Shown in pieces: positions 24,455 to 37,065 of a stretch of 64,000 nt of DNA. Position numbers and translations under genes: made by a program. Positions within the stretch are counted from its first letter, which is position 1; each line of letters begins with the position of its first letter. This DNA comes from Bagarius yarrelli (Eukaryota; Chordata; Actinopteri; Siluriformes; Sisoridae), in assembly GCA_005784505.1 (NCBI GenBank), contig VCAZ01000014.1, positions 1,640,741 to 1,704,740 on the forward strand. The letters are read 5' to 3'. The notes under the pieces were generated by a model that had not been told where the DNA came from, did no database searches, and was given only the letters and a program-made list of their open reading frames with translations.

Positions 24455-24635
24455 ATTAGGGGAGTTGGTAGCACAGTGTTTAAGGCGTTCGACTGCTTAT
24501 TCAAAGGATCCGGGTTCAATTCCCAACACCACCATGCTGTCCCTGCTGGGCTCCTGAGCAAGGCCCCCAACCAGGTGCATAAAATGTAAGAAAAAATGTA
24601 TGGCGTCTGCCTAATGGTGTAAATGTAAATTATAT
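24455..24635 (+). mobile_element. V-type SINE copy
   Basis: Head gttggtagcacagtgtttaa, B-box-like ccgggttcaattcccaacac, body gggctcctgagcaaggcccc and a shortened core gtatggcgtctgcctaatgg. Confidence 0.65.
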
Positions 24636-24659
24636 TAATTATAAAAACTAATATTACAT

Positions 24660-24755
24660 CTCCTGTGATGGACTGTCCAGAGACTCCAGCAGATCCTCGT
24701 GACCCCGAATGAGGAAATAAGCGGGTATAAAAGATGAATAAATAAATGAACATCA
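24660..24755 (+). mobile_element. Long-body SINE-like repeat, 3' fragment
   Basis: Only the end remains: gatggactgtccagagactc, cagatcctcgtgaccccgaa and an aataaataaatga tail, directly after a V-type SINE copy. Confidence 0.55.
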
Positions 24756-25046
24756 CTATTAGTCATGTTAGGAACATTAAATCTTACTAAAATCTAATTC
24801 ACTAATGGAACATCAAAGTAAACCCTTCTACTAAAAAGAATACTAAATGATGTGCTGTTTTCACAGGTGTTTTATTCGTGATATAGATTCGTGATATAGA
24901 TACTGCAGTCCTCTTAGTGCTATAAACACTTCAGCTGATCTTCAGCTGGACTTTTATCTCTTACAATTCTTGAACCGTCAACAACATTTCCTTTTGAACC
25001 AGTAGAAGAGCTGCCATTTTGTAAAGTCATTTTTTCATTTTTTCCC

Positions 25047-25078
25047 CTTTTTATAAAAAAAAAAAAAAAAAAAAAAAA
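25047..25078. repeat. Poly-A tract
   Basis: About 21 consecutive A. Confidence 0.85.
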
Positions 25079-25482
25079 CCAGAATAAACATGCAGTCGTG
25101 TGCTAAAATACAATGCAAGGGTGTCTGCAAGGGTGTCTGCTGAAACCAGCCCCTAGAATACTCATAAATATTTTCCAGACGTTGCGTTTTAAAGTTGACT
25201 CCCACAAATAAATGTATGTGTATAGGATGAATTTATACTTTGCACAACTAAACTTTACAACCTTATTAAGCAGTTCCTTTTTTATCTATGGTCTTATGTA
25301 TAATAACCTATAAATAAACTAAAAAAAAACAAAAAAAAACATAAAAGGTGGTATTCTGGTGGCTGGGGTTAATTTTTTCTATCTCATATATTTTTAATTA
25401 TTATTAAGTATAATTAAGGAATTAAGTATAATTAAGGAAGTTTATTTCCTGGTATAAAAGTCATAAAACTTTAATTAAAAAG

Positions 25483-25488
<6 letters not shown>

Positions 25489-25553
<65 letters not shown>
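25489..25553. repeat. (TA)n microsatellite
   Basis: About 32 TA units. Confidence 0.9.
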
Positions 25554-25554
<1 letters not shown>

Positions 25555-26284
25555 TTATTTAAGGTATGTCTTATGTCTTAAGGTTGTTGACTTATTTTAC
25601 TAGTAATTTACTAGATAGAACTAGTAATTTTCATAAAATATAGTTCCTAGTTTAAATTTTACAGATATTGTTTTTTTTCCGAATTGATCTACATTATTAG
25701 CATGTTTATGTTTGCGATATCTGATACGCAAAACCAATATTTATTTATTGTCTTTATTTCTGTCGTTGAACAAAGAACAAGACGGAACTGACGAACCATT
25801 TTATTTATAACACTGTCAATATTGTCATTTTAGTTTCTTGCAAAACAAAACAGCTCTTTTTTTGTCACATTATTATAAATAAAGGTTCTGAAACTAGAAG
25901 CGGATCAAATAAACAAACGGGAATCAAATAAAAAAATAAAAATAATTATAAGAAATTCTTTAAAAAAAATGGAACCCCATGGATAAAATTTTTTTTCTTT
26001 GGTTTAGGCTTCACAATTACCAAAATATGTTGGTTGCAGTGTAGTGCATTATTTGCTGATATGTTTTAAATATATAGAGAAAAATATTAATTTAAGTAAA
26101 AATAAACAAACTTGTCTTTCTTCAAGATGCAATGCAGTGATTGCAATTTTTAAAACTTTACATTAATTCATATAAAGCTCAGCTTTAAAAAGTGTTACGC
26201 ATGAAATGAGTATTTACACAGACTTTTGACAGTTTTATGATAACATAACCTTTAATGTATTGTATACATGTAACTACTACCTAT

Positions 26285-26545
26285 TCATTTATTCATTCGT
26301 CTCCTATACCTGATAATTTGGGGTCTCAGGGATCTGCTGGAGTCTATCCCAGCCGTCTCTAAAAAAAAGGCGAAAGGCAGGAGAGGGACACCCTGGACAG
26401 GTCACCAGTCCATCACAGGGCCACACACACACACACTCACTCCTATGGGCAATTTAGAATCACCAATCAATCTAATATACATGTTTTTGGATTGTGGGAG
26501 GAAACCGGAGAACCCGGAGTAAACCCACACAAGCACAGAAAAAAC
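26285..26545 (-). mobile_element. Long-body SINE-like repeat
   Basis: Minus-orientation copy with tail (attcatttattcattcgtct), gggatctgctggagtctatc, ggtcaccagtccatcacagg, gttttggattgtgggaggaa and aaacccacacaagcac. Confidence 0.7.
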
Positions 26546-26799
26546 CCCTTTGGAAATTTAGATTTTCTTATTTTAAATTAAAACCTAAAAACATACGATG
26601 TTTAATTAAAACCAAAACTTCTCACTCCTGTAGGACCACATCTTTAAGCTCGGGGGTTAATTTTGTTCAGGAAAATAACATCTGCTCCAGGCAGATTAGT
26701 GTTTTTAATTATTTGTAGAAATCTGCTTATCATACAGAGCAACGCAGATTTCCTTTTTTTTCTCAGCAACAACAAAAAAAACGTTAATATATAACGTGA

Positions 26800-27060
26800 A
26801 TATACAGCATCCTAGCAGACAAACAGTGTGAGGGAATTTAGCAGCTGTGAGGTTGATTAGTCATGCAGCCCTAAGCGCTATAAGCAGAGGCAAAGATATG
26901 TCACTGTCAATATACAATATGCAAGCAGCCATGCACTGCTGGGCGTTATTTATCTGCAGACAGGTGGCCGGCCGCCCTCACACAGATAGCTATGCTAATG
27001 ACAAACACATAATGCACTTTGCGCTGCCTCTTTATACACTGCCAAGTAGAAATACTCTCC
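26800..27060. promoter_or_regulatory. Candidate conserved noncoding element
   Basis: Dense transcription-factor-like sites in about 250 bp: an octamer-like ATGCTAAT at 26993, an E-box CAGGTG at 26960, a gattagtcatgcag segment and an AT-spacer pattern typical of developmental enhancers. No coding frame of substance. Confidence 0.3.
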
Positions 27061-27179
27061 TGTGGTGGAGCAAAATGATGGACCGGGTGTGAATGTGAAA
27101 AAATGCTAAATGCAAAAAATCTGACTTGACATGAATATTGTCGATGTGTATGTGTGTGTGTTTTTGTTTGGTTTTTGGT

Positions 27180-28480
27180 CAAAACAGAGTCGTCATATCA
27201 GTTCACTTTAAAAGTTGGACACACAGTTAGGGAGCAGAATGATGAAGGAGATTGGATGCAACCAAAACAAACTACAGGACACAAACAAAATAGCAAACTC
27301 AAACTGAACTAGGGAACAGAAACTAGCATTACAATAGTAATATATGAACTTGTTAGTGATTCAAAATCTGGCAGTGTGAAATGGCTACCATTTTACTAAC
27401 CTTTATGGTCTTGTGCAAAAATTGGCAGAACTCCGAACAGAAGTAACAGAAGCAAGAGTAGCATCCATAATTATGCTAGCAGCTTTGTGTCTGCTCTGCT
27501 CCCATTTAGGAGCTAGCTAGGGTTGGTGCTAATAGCTGGCTAGCTCTCTGCACCTCAAACAACAGAGAATGTACTCAAGGTATGTGTTAGCTTACTTTTG
27601 TGCCTTACCGCATGGGGCAGTAGGTTGGGTAGTGCTGCCCTACAGCATGCATCTCCTGGCAGCCTTGCAGATTGCCGAGACCTACCATCTTTTTCTGGCA
27701 ACTGAAGTTGCAGCCAAGTTAAGTATCGACTGGATGGTAACTGGGCCAACTGGGTATTTTTTTCTTCTGATGATCTCCATACAGAGGTGGTGAGATCTTA
27801 TAAGAGACCAGGAAAGAGACCTGGGTGCTTCAGGTTTAATTAGCTAGCAAAGGCTACCTGTCACCCGATAATGACGTTGTTAAAGCTGCCCAAAGCTAAC
27901 TGCTAGGCCACTTGAGAACAATGTTAGTGGTTAAGGCCTACACCTAGGACCTGGATGCCGAGTAGCCATGTAGGCCAGCATCATAACTTGTTGCATGGTC
28001 TGCACAAAAGCTGGAACCAGCTATCTGGTTGTTCTCAGCCACTTTTTAGCTGCTGGACACCAGGCTGCATGCTCCAGTGACAATACAAACCTGGCCTAAG
28101 AGCCTGTACTGCTTTGGAGACTTATGCAAGCAGATCATATGCTCGTTTCTCCATTTAGTGTGCTAAGACATGAAGACATGTAGCTTTTATAGGCATTGGC
28201 AGAGCTGGTGTACCAGAGGATTCCCTCTTTAGTAGGGAGTAGGCTCCCTAACGCTTCCTAACGCTGCTTCTGCTTTCCTCATGGGTCTGAATGTGGCCAC
28301 AGGAATCAGACCAAAAAATTCTCCGGATTGATCTGAAGGTAGAACTCCAGAAACAAGACTTTCCACAGTAGTCATCAGGGGGGTCAACATTCAACTTGGG
28401 TATATGAATTGTGTATTTGTTATACATGTAACATATTATATAAAGATTAAGTTGAAATAGTCTGTTTTATTGGAAAGCCA
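27180..28480. other. Unannotated unique-looking stretch
   Basis: Moderate GC content and repeated gctagc-like words (tagctagctaggg, ggctagctctctgc). Frames at 27569 (+) and 27555 (-) overlap each other and lack domain features. Possibly an old unclassified repeat. Confidence 0.35.
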
Positions 28481-28485
28481 AGCCG

Positions 28486-28512
<27 letters not shown>
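28486..28512. repeat. (CA)n microsatellite
   Basis: About 13 CA units. Confidence 0.85.
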
Positions 28513-28517
<5 letters not shown>

Positions 28518-29471
28518 TAAAAACGACTTGAAAAACTAATAACCTGAAGAGAACCATTCATTTATAGATTATTACCAAGATATATATTTAAAGAAGAAGT
28601 TTAACTTCTTGTTTACCTGAATTGCAGTTTCTTGTCCGTTCTGTGCTGCATTTTTATCTCTGTAAACACAGCCGCATCCTTTCATATCAGCACTTTTAAA
28701 AGCAGAACTCTTCATGCCGTAATCTTATCAACCCTTCGCTATCATTCATTTGCACCACATCATAAAAGCGCACCTCCAGTCCTCTCCTCTATCCAGCAGA
28801 AAATGACACGGTGAATGAGTCTCGCTGACAGTGAGTGACAGAGTCATCTCGCGAGCAGCGCTGCAGGGCCCTCGTACTCTTCCAGAGCTGAAAACACATC
28901 TTTCCCTTTGACAGATGGGTGCAACCAGAAGCACTCCTGCCACGGACAGGTCTTTAATGACCCAGCTGCCACTTTCTAGCTCAGCATTCATTTGGCTCTT
29001 TCGTTCCACTTTTCGCCCTATGAGAGCAGCAGGAACCTATTTTCCAGGTGACTTTTAGCAAAAAAAAAAAAAGGAGAAACAGTAAATGGTGCCCACTAAA
29101 CACTCTCTGAGGAAATGAATCAATATTTGAGGTTAACAAGCAATTTGTCATAGTTTGACATCTTTGTTATTTCTAAATATTTCATACCAGTAACACTAAA
29201 CAGTACAATAAATGCAGCAATGAAATGCTGCGTTTTTGTGCGTCAAAAGAACGCGCCATATATCGTTGGAGTCAATATTACAAGAACGATAATAATAAAA
29301 CAGGATTTCATATATTAGTAACATATTTTCAAAATAACCTAATGTTTAAACAGAATTTGAGACAAACTAATCATATTAAGGGTCCAGTTATTTAACCCAG
29401 ATGAATTCAGATTTTCTCACACAAGTTCACGAGTAACGAGACAATCTTCATAGTTAGCAGACCTCTCCTCA

Positions 29472-29561
29472 CGAAAGAAAGAAAGAAAGAAAGAAAGAAA
29501 GAAAAAAAAAATAGACAAAAAGAGATTGAGAGAAAACCATACAAATTGTGGGACAAAGCGC

Positions 29562-29594
<33 letters not shown>

Positions 29595-29760
29595 GTTGAA
29601 AGAAAGCTATAGCAGAGAAAGAGTATAGAAAAGATAGAAGGAGAGCGATAAAGCCAAAGAGGAGAGGGAGAGAGAGAGCGAGAGAGGGAGAGAGAGAGGG
29701 AAAGAGGAAAAGAGAGGTTGAAAGAAAGCTATAACAGAAAAAGAAGAGAGGGAGAGAGAT
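29472..29760. repeat. Polypurine tract with (GAAA)n and (GA)n
   Basis: gaaagaaagaaagaaa run, then (GA)n at 29562-29593 and gagagggagagagagag runs, with two similar gttgaaagaaagctata pieces at 29595 and 29716. Confidence 0.85.
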
Positions 29761-30629
29761 AAAGCTATTTCTAATTTAACTGTGTTTAACTGTGTGCAGA
29801 TCGCCACAGACGTGTTTCACTAGTCAAAGTTTGGCTTGTAACAGTTTTGCTCTGACCGACCAATAAGAGGACTGGAAAAAAGCTGACATTATTGTGGGTC
29901 AGTTTGCTGGCCGTGTGAGGCGAATTTGAAATCTGATTGGTTAAAGAAAGTCTCATTGCTAATATAGTTCACGTTCCATGGGCAGTACTACTGATTCTGA
30001 AGGCTTTGGGCAGATTAGATTAACATGGCATCACATAAAAACTGAAACCTGATTGGACAAAAAAGAATTTAACCTACATATACGCGTACTGGAAGCAGTG
30101 CAGCAAGAGAAACACTACGAAATGAAGAGAATAAACTGTTGGGAATAAATTAATACAATTTAATTGAACTAATATTGGAATTTAGGTTGTAAATGTAGGT
30201 CAGTGATTCTGATAGCAGAGAACGACATACTGACCCTGACGGACCACCACTGATAAAAAAAAAACACCTTTTTTAAAAAATTTCTTTAACATTAATTCCC
30301 TTAGCCTGGATGTGCCTTTAGGTGTCAATTTTTGTATATGAGATTTATATTAGCCACCGTCGTGGGATGAGACACAACATAGACGTCGTCTAAATAAAAC
30401 AGTTAAGGAATTTCCACACTTTTGGAAATCAAACAGTTGCTTAGAGGTTGTTGGATGGTTATGGTTGCAATAAAGAATTCTACTTTAAAAAGTTCTAACA
30501 AACAAAAACATTTTTATAATAAAATTTTACATGCAGTTTTAATGCTTTTTAAAAAATATACAGCTTAATAAAATATTGAGGTGCAAAAAGTGTCCTTGTG
30601 CAAAAGGTCTCTTAAGGTTATATGTAGTG

Positions 30630-30780
30630 AAGATTGTGGGTCCGATTCCTGGCTTCACCAAGCCACCACTGTTGGGCCCCTGAGCAAGGCCCTTAACCCT
30701 CATTTGCTCAGTTGTATAAATGAAAGAGATAAATGTAAGTCGCTTTGGATAACGACGTCTGCCAAATGCTGTCAATGATA
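30630..30780 (+). mobile_element. V-type SINE copy (5' truncated)
   Basis: Body tgggcccctgagcaaggccc and intact core gataaatgtaagtcgctttg, ggataacgacgtctgccaaa. Confidence 0.65.
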
Positions 30781-31119
30781 AGAGGAGAAAATAAACTCTA
30801 AACTCGACCCTTTTGCAGATTCTGTATAAATCCAGATATTGACATCAAGACATTTCCATCAATTCCACGTCTTAGTTCTGCTTTATATTGAGATCCGATG
30901 TGTCAGAAATAGTGGCATAAATAAATAAATCAAACGTTTCTGAGAATAATAAAAGTGTGCAATTTCATTGAAGCTGCAGAGACACCGTTTCCCTGCTGCC
31001 GTCCTAATGGAATCATGTATAATTCAAGGGTCCAGAATGGACAAACCTTTTACAGGGAGGAGAATACTTGAAACAGCATTTACTCTTCACTGGTCATATC
31101 TTCACGAGCTGAGCTGCAT

Positions 31120-31297
31120 GAGCAGAGAGAGAGAGAGGAGAGAGAAAAAAGAAAATAGAGAAAAAGAGATTGAGAGAAATCCATACAACATGTGAGACAG
31201 AGAGAGAGAGAGGGAGAGACATAAAGCCAAAGACAGACCTAGAACTAGACAGAGAGGAAAAAAAGGAGATGAATCTGTACAGAGAGAAAGAGAGAAA

Positions 31298-31340
<43 letters not shown>

Positions 31341-31420
31341 GGAGAGAGTAAGAGAGAGGGAGAGTGAGAGAGAGAGAGCGAGAGAGGGAGAGAGAGAGGG
31401 GGGGAATAAAGAGAGATTGA
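31120..31420. repeat. Polypurine (GA)n tract
   Basis: Almost pure A/G on the plus strand; agattgagagaaa pieces resemble those at 29523. Long frames here are artefacts. Confidence 0.85.
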
Positions 31421-31711
31421 GAGAAAGTCATACAGAGAATGTAATCTCTCACTGATGACAGGTCGGGTAGTTGGGATCAAATTGCATCTTCAGTTGGTCA
31501 GTGTTCTGTGTACTGACCTCTCTGAAGTGAAGGGACAGCTGTCCTTGGGGCCAAATATGTCCAAAGTAAATAAAAGTGAAAAACTTGCAGAGAAATAATA
31601 ACAATGCAGACAGAAGGACACCACAAAATACACAGCAATCATTCGACCCTGACCATCCCAACAACTCAGGACTCTCCCCTCAGGGCACAACACTATTAGA
31701 CTATCAGAAAA

Positions 31712-31832
31712 CAAAGAGAGAGAGAGAGGGAGAGGGAGAGAGAGAGAGAGGGAGAGGGAGAGAAGGAGCGAAAGGGACAAAGGGAGATAAAAAAAGAGAG
31801 AAAGAGGCAGAAAGAGGGCGAACGAGCGAGAG
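31712..31832. repeat. Polypurine (GA)n tract
   Basis: gagagggagagggagagaga runs, separated from the previous tract by about 290 bp of non-repetitive sequence. Confidence 0.85.
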
Positions 31833-31834
31833 AC

Positions 31835-32965
31835 TTTTTACAGTCCTTTATTTAACCAAATTACTTCATAACAAAATCACTGTGACTTAATAGATAAAAT
31901 AAAATAAAATAATTATTAAAACATAATTTAATGTCAGTAAATGAGGTTAAAACAGTAAGTGATTAAAAGGATCAGTTCAGCTCTGGTGTAAAACAGAGTT
32001 CTTCTTAGATCACAGGTAGATCGATAGCTCACCAATCATATAACAGCAAATAAAAAACCTATTTGTATACCGCTGTCTTTCGCAAATTTTGATTGGGTGG
32101 GCAAAACAAATGTTTTGATTGGGTGGGCAAAAACAAACGCTCAGACCACCCCTGCCCATTCCTAGAGCCGTTCCTGGTAAGAATAATTAAATTCAGGTCT
32201 GGGAATCGCACCACAGCAGGTATTTTTATTCTCTCTTTTTTTTGACTTTTATATGTTTTTATATGTCATTTTTAATTTTATACTGTTTTAGTGATGCGTT
32301 TTACACTTAAATAAGTCTTCATGTGGGTTTGTTATCATTATAATTAACTAATCAAGGTAATCATTCTAATAATATAGTCATTTATATCGATCAGATACAG
32401 AGATGAAGGACGCAATAATAATGTTGCCCACTAGAGGTCGAACATTAAAGGGCATGAGTTGCATTGCAACAATCCAATCACATGAGGACAAAAATAAAAA
32501 AATAAAAAAACAGTATTGAGTTAACTAAAGTGGGAGGTTGGTCCAATTTGCAGAATTTGAAACAAGCCAATCAGAGTTCACTCTCAAGTTACGAACCTGC
32601 CCCCACCCAACACAGTTTTGCATTACAGTACATTTTTTATCTTTTAACAAATAATACTATGACACTGGAATATTACGACTAAATGGTTTTATTGTGTCAT
32701 AAATTTGCGACAAATATTAAACTTATTAGTAACATAGTATATAGTTTTCTTTTCTGGAGGCGGCGGAACTCTGGTAACACTGGTCCCAATTCTTTTGTCA
32801 ATATAGTGTATTTACGGCCAGGGGTAGCAGTAGCAAACTTTGGGCTTTATTTAAGAATATAAGGTTGGACTCCCTAATAAATCCATTCCAAACTTTTACT
32901 ACCCTTAAAACAGATTTCTGGGGGCCCCCAAAGTGAATGGGACCTTAAAATAGTCCTAATTCCAC
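31835..32965. other. Unannotated stretch
   Basis: AT-rich, with a short tandem duplication of attgggtgggcaaaacaaat at 32091-32135. No gene or recognisable transposon. Confidence 0.4.
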
Positions 32966-32969
32966 CCCC

Positions 32970-33113
32970 CATTAGCAGCTAAGATCTGGGTTTGATTTCC
33001 AGCACCACCAAGCCACCTCTGTGGGCCCCTGAGCAAGGCCCTTAACCCCCAATTGCTCATTTGTATAAAAGAGATAAATGTAAGTCGCTTTGGATAAGGA
33101 CGTCTGCCAATTG
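32970..33113 (+). mobile_element. V-type SINE copy
   Basis: Contains tttccagcaccaccaagcca, gggcccctgagcaaggccct and core gtaagtcgctttggataagg, acgtctgccaatt. Confidence 0.65.
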
Positions 33114-33178
33114 CCCTGGAATCGAACCCGGGACTTCTTGCTGTAAGGGCAACAGTACTAAACACTAAGCCAGTCTTA
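33110..33178 (-). repeat. tRNA-like SINE head fragment
   Basis: Minus-orientation piece with ggaatcgaacccgggacttc and ctaaacactaagcca, matching the head of the long-body family. It abuts a V-type SINE at 32975-33113. Not a functional tRNA: no complete cloverleaf. Confidence 0.5.
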
Positions 33179-34139
33179 CATTATTTTACCAATAAATTGG
33201 ATTTCATTTAGAGTTTGCATTGAATTCCGCATTAACACGACGACTCTGCCCTCTAGTGGCGTTTGGTGTAACTACACCTTTTTTTTTCTTTTAGATTGTA
33301 ATAGAACGCAGTCCAGGCACATAGTTTTCACATTAGTGCACCCTTACAGATATTTCCATGCTTTTCTATCAACCATACAACCCCTTTCAGCACAATAAAT
33401 AGCGTGCATTTATTCTGGTGGAGTGCAGGGATGCTGATGTATAGATCTGGTCTCTGGCTCCAGGGGTGAAGATGTGCTTACTCACAAAAAGTGCTGAGGT
33501 CTTTAATGATGCCTTCCTGCCCTGAGCTCTGTGCTTCTTTTTATTTTGTATTTATGTAATGGAGACTTTCAGGATGTTTAATGCTTTCCTGTGTGTAGAG
33601 ATCACATTTAATATGATTGGCTGCTGGAGAATGTGCTGCGGTTTGCTGAGGGATGAGCTGAAAATGCAAGCTTGCTTCCAGCTTCTTTACTTCCTGTTGA
33701 AGGTGTAGCTAAACATACAGGACACCACTTATGTCTTCTTTTCATCTATTAGGGTAACCGGTGAACAACCGGTGATGTTTATATTCAAGGTCATCACCTG
33801 AGGCCTTTTTTTTACCTTCTATTCTTAAAAAATATAAAAGTGTGGATCAAGTGTAACTTTAAAGTAGTTAATAATTTTTTACACTTGCTTAGATTAAAGA
33901 TTTATATGAAAAAAAAATCGTAACATGGTAATATCTGCATTTTATTATTTCTCTTTTTCACACATTAAATACATAAAAATAAGGAAAGAAAGAAGAAAAA
34001 AAAACCAAACAATAAATTAATTATGTAGTTAAACGTTTTGATGAGTTAAATGAATATCTTGACTCGTAAATAATCAATTAAGTCAATCAAAAAATGTAAT
34101 ATTTCCTGAATTAAATGTTAAAATATATCACGACTAAAT

Positions 34140-34565
34140 TCACGAGCAGGCAAACAAACAAATCAACAATAAATAAACAAATAAAAAATAAATCAATACA
34201 TATATTTACAGATAAATACATGAATAAATACATAAATAATAACGAGAAAGAAATTGATAAATCAATGAATAATAGTGATAAATAAATGAATCAATCAATC
34301 AATCAATAAATAATAGCGATGGATAAATAAACAAATACTAGTGATAAATAAATGAATAGATCAATAAAATAATAGCAATAAATAAATCCATTAATCCATT
34401 CATAATAGTGATAAATAAATAAACAAATAATAGCGAAAAATAAATGAATAAATCAATAAATAAAAGTGATAAATAAATAAATACATGAATAAATAGCGAT
34501 AAAGTAAAAAATATATAAATAAATAATATTGATAGATAAATAAATAATAGCAATAAATAAACGAA
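34140..34565. repeat. AT-rich tandem tract of AATAAATGAATAAATC-like units
   Basis: Imperfect repeats of aataaataaatga, aatcaatcaat and taatagcgataaataa over about 400 bp. The block 'aatagcgataaataaa' recurs roughly every 50-70 bp, a higher-order periodicity. Confidence 0.6.
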
Positions 34566-35469
34566 TTAATTTGTCAAATAAATAAATATTTTAATATTTT
34601 GATCAAGGCAATTAATATAGCACGTTTCATACACAACGGTAATTCAAAATGTTTTACATAAAATTAATTCAAATTATCATGAAAATAATTAGTGAAAACA
34701 AGGAATTAAAAATGAATAAATGATTTCGAAACTGATTTAAAATCAATAACAATAGTTGAGAATATAAAATGATGGGATCCGTTCTGACGTAGCGCCGGAT
34801 TCATTCAACTAAACACACCAGTCTGGATTAAAGTACAGCTACTGATTCACCACATCTGATCAGAAACAAAGAGAAAATAAATAAATACACGTACAGTAAA
34901 CCCATAAAATAAAATAAAATAAGTAAATAAATCAATCAATATATAAATAGAGAAATAAATATTATTTAATTATTAATTATAACTTATTAATTATGATTAA
35001 AATACTTTAGAATTTATTGTTGGAGAAAAATAACCACTTCAGAGAGGAGATTTCTCACACACTGCTGCTGATACATTTCCTAAAACGGCACAACCTGAAG
35101 TGTAGTTTTCCGCACTCAGGTTGTGTAACATATAACAATCAGCTGAGAGTGTGTGTGGATTAACTGTGTGTGTGATAAATGCTCTTGACGACACACTTCA
35201 GTGTTCACTCGTGTTACATATGGATTGGAGTGAGTAATGTAATAAATATGATATTAGAGTGGGATAATGAGTGTGTAATTGATTGACAGTGTATTATTGC
35301 GTGAACAGTGTGTAACTGTCATGGCGTCCTGATGGTGTGTTCTGGTTGCTGAGTGTGCGCTTTTCTCAGTCACTATTTCTGGTCACAGGTCGTCGAGGTG
35401 TAACGACTAAGAGGCTCAGAGGCTTATTGACTAAAGGATCAGTGGGTTTCACTCTCTCGCACAAATCCT

Positions 35470-35506
35470 GACTCTCTCTCTCTCTCTCTATCTGTCTCTC
35501 TATCTG

Positions 35507-35540
<34 letters not shown>

Positions 35541-36092
35541 CCTCTGTCTCTCTATCACTCTCTCTGTCTCTCACCCTGACTCTCTCTTACTACCTCTTAT
35601 TGTCGCTCTCTTTGTCTCTCACCCTTACTCACACTTTCTCACCCTGTAACTAGCTCTGCCTCTCACCCTGTCGCCCTCTCTCTTTCTCTCCCTCTCCCTG
35701 TCGCTCTCTCTGTCTCTCACACTGTCGCTATCTCTCTCTCTCCCTCTCCCTGTCGCTCTCTCTGTCTCTCACCCTGTCGCCCTCTCTCTCTCTCTCTCCC
35801 TCTACCTGTCGCCCTATCTATCTCTCACGCTGTTGCTATCTCTCTTTCTCCCTCTCCCTGTCACTCTCTCTGTCTCTCACACTGTCGCTATCTCTACCTC
35901 TCTCTCTGTCGCTCCCCATCTTTCTCTCTCTCTCTCTCTCTCTCTCTGTCACTCTCTCTGTCTCTCACCCTGACTCTCTCTTACCACCTCTCGTTGTCGC
36001 TCTCTTTGTCTCTCATTGTCTCTCTTTGCCACTTTCTCTGTGTCGCTCTCTCGCGCTCTCTCTCTCTCCCTGTCTCTCCCTCTTTCTCTTCA
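35470..36092. repeat. Polypyrimidine minisatellite-like tract
   Basis: Besides (CT)n it has a longer unit, roughly ctctccctgtcgctctctct + gtctctcaccctgtcgc, repeated with variation at 35650-35900, and a duplicated ctgactctctcttac block at 35578 and 35972. Confidence 0.85.
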
Positions 36093-36394
36093 ACATAACC
36101 TGTAACGTAATACAAATAATAGGGTTAATTAATTAATAAAAAAAACTGATAAATAAATATGTTGAATAAATATCACTGATTTCCTTTGATTATATTATTG
36201 ACGGATGGATTTCATTATAACTGCTTTAGACTTCATTTGTTGCATAAATTGTGTAAAAAACACTGTGAAAAATAACTAAACTAATGAATGTTGTGAAAAA
36301 TAAGTCATGTATAAATTTATGAGCTATTTTTTATTCGTAAAATAAATATTCAATAGTAAAATGATTTCCTTTGTATATCCCAGCTTTAAACGTT

Positions 36395-36500
36395 GGAGTC
36401 TGACCTGATTCAGCACCTCTTGACCAGAGAGGGTTAGGTGCCCTGCATAGGGGTCCAACAGTGGCAGAAGTGAGGCTTGATACCCCAGATACCGAATCAG
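36395..36500 (-). mobile_element. V-type SINE fragment, reverse, diverged
   Basis: Contains ggggtccaacagtggcagaa and gtgaggcttgataccccaga, a degraded version of the family body. Confidence 0.35.
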
Positions 36501-36559
36501 AGCCTACTGATTTACTCATTTCATTTCTATGCCTGAATCTGTATATGTGAAAAACAGAC

Positions 36560-36860
36560 TCTTTCTCTCTTCCACTCACCCTGTTGCTCTCTCTCACTCC
36601 CTCTACCTGTCGCTCTCTTTCTCCTTCCACCTCTTTTCTCTCTCTCTCTCTCTGTCGCCCTCTCCATCTCCCTGTCACTCTCTCTCTCTCTCTGTTACTC
36701 TCTCTTTCTCTCTTCCTCTTCCTGTCGCTCTCTGTCGCTCTCTGTCTCTCTCTCATTCTCTCTCCCTCTCTCGCGTCTCTCTTTCTTCTCGCTCTCTCTC
36801 TGTCTCTCTGTCTTTTCTTTCTTTCATTCATTCATTCTTTCTCTCTCTCTCTTTTCCTTT
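36560..36860. repeat. Polypyrimidine tract
   Basis: ctctctctgtcgctctc-type units like those at 35.5-36.1 kb, ending in cattcattcattcttt. Frames through it are low-complexity artefacts. Confidence 0.85.
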
Positions 36861-36894
36861 TTATCTTTGTAAAGATTTGTTATAAAATAATAGT

Positions 36895-37065
36895 GAGATC
36901 AGAGCGCAGGGTCAGGTATGATACAGCGCCCCTTGAGCAGGAAGAGTTAAGCGTCTTGCTCATGGACCCAACAGTGGCTAGCTGGCAGTGGTGACGCTTG
37001 AACCCACAACCTCTTGGTCTTAAGATCAACAGTGTAACCATTTGAGCCACCACTGCCCCATGAGA
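36895..37065 (-). mobile_element. SINE-related copy, reverse
   Basis: Contains gatcagagcgcagggtcagg, gtgacgcttgaacccacaac and accatttgagccaccactgc. Head and body layout match the SINE group, with a different 3' end. Confidence 0.45.

Noticed and set aside
31094..31480. Frames of 128 and 116 aa on the minus strand
   Set aside because: Same artefact of a (GA)n tract.
33110..33178. Possible tRNA gene
   Set aside because: Has a T-arm-like GGTTCGATTCC on the reverse strand but no complete cloverleaf, and it matches the head of a SINE family present several times here.
36331..36994. Frames of 166, 136 and 118 aa around the pyrimidine tract
   Set aside because: Composition-driven; they run into SINE-like sequence on one side.
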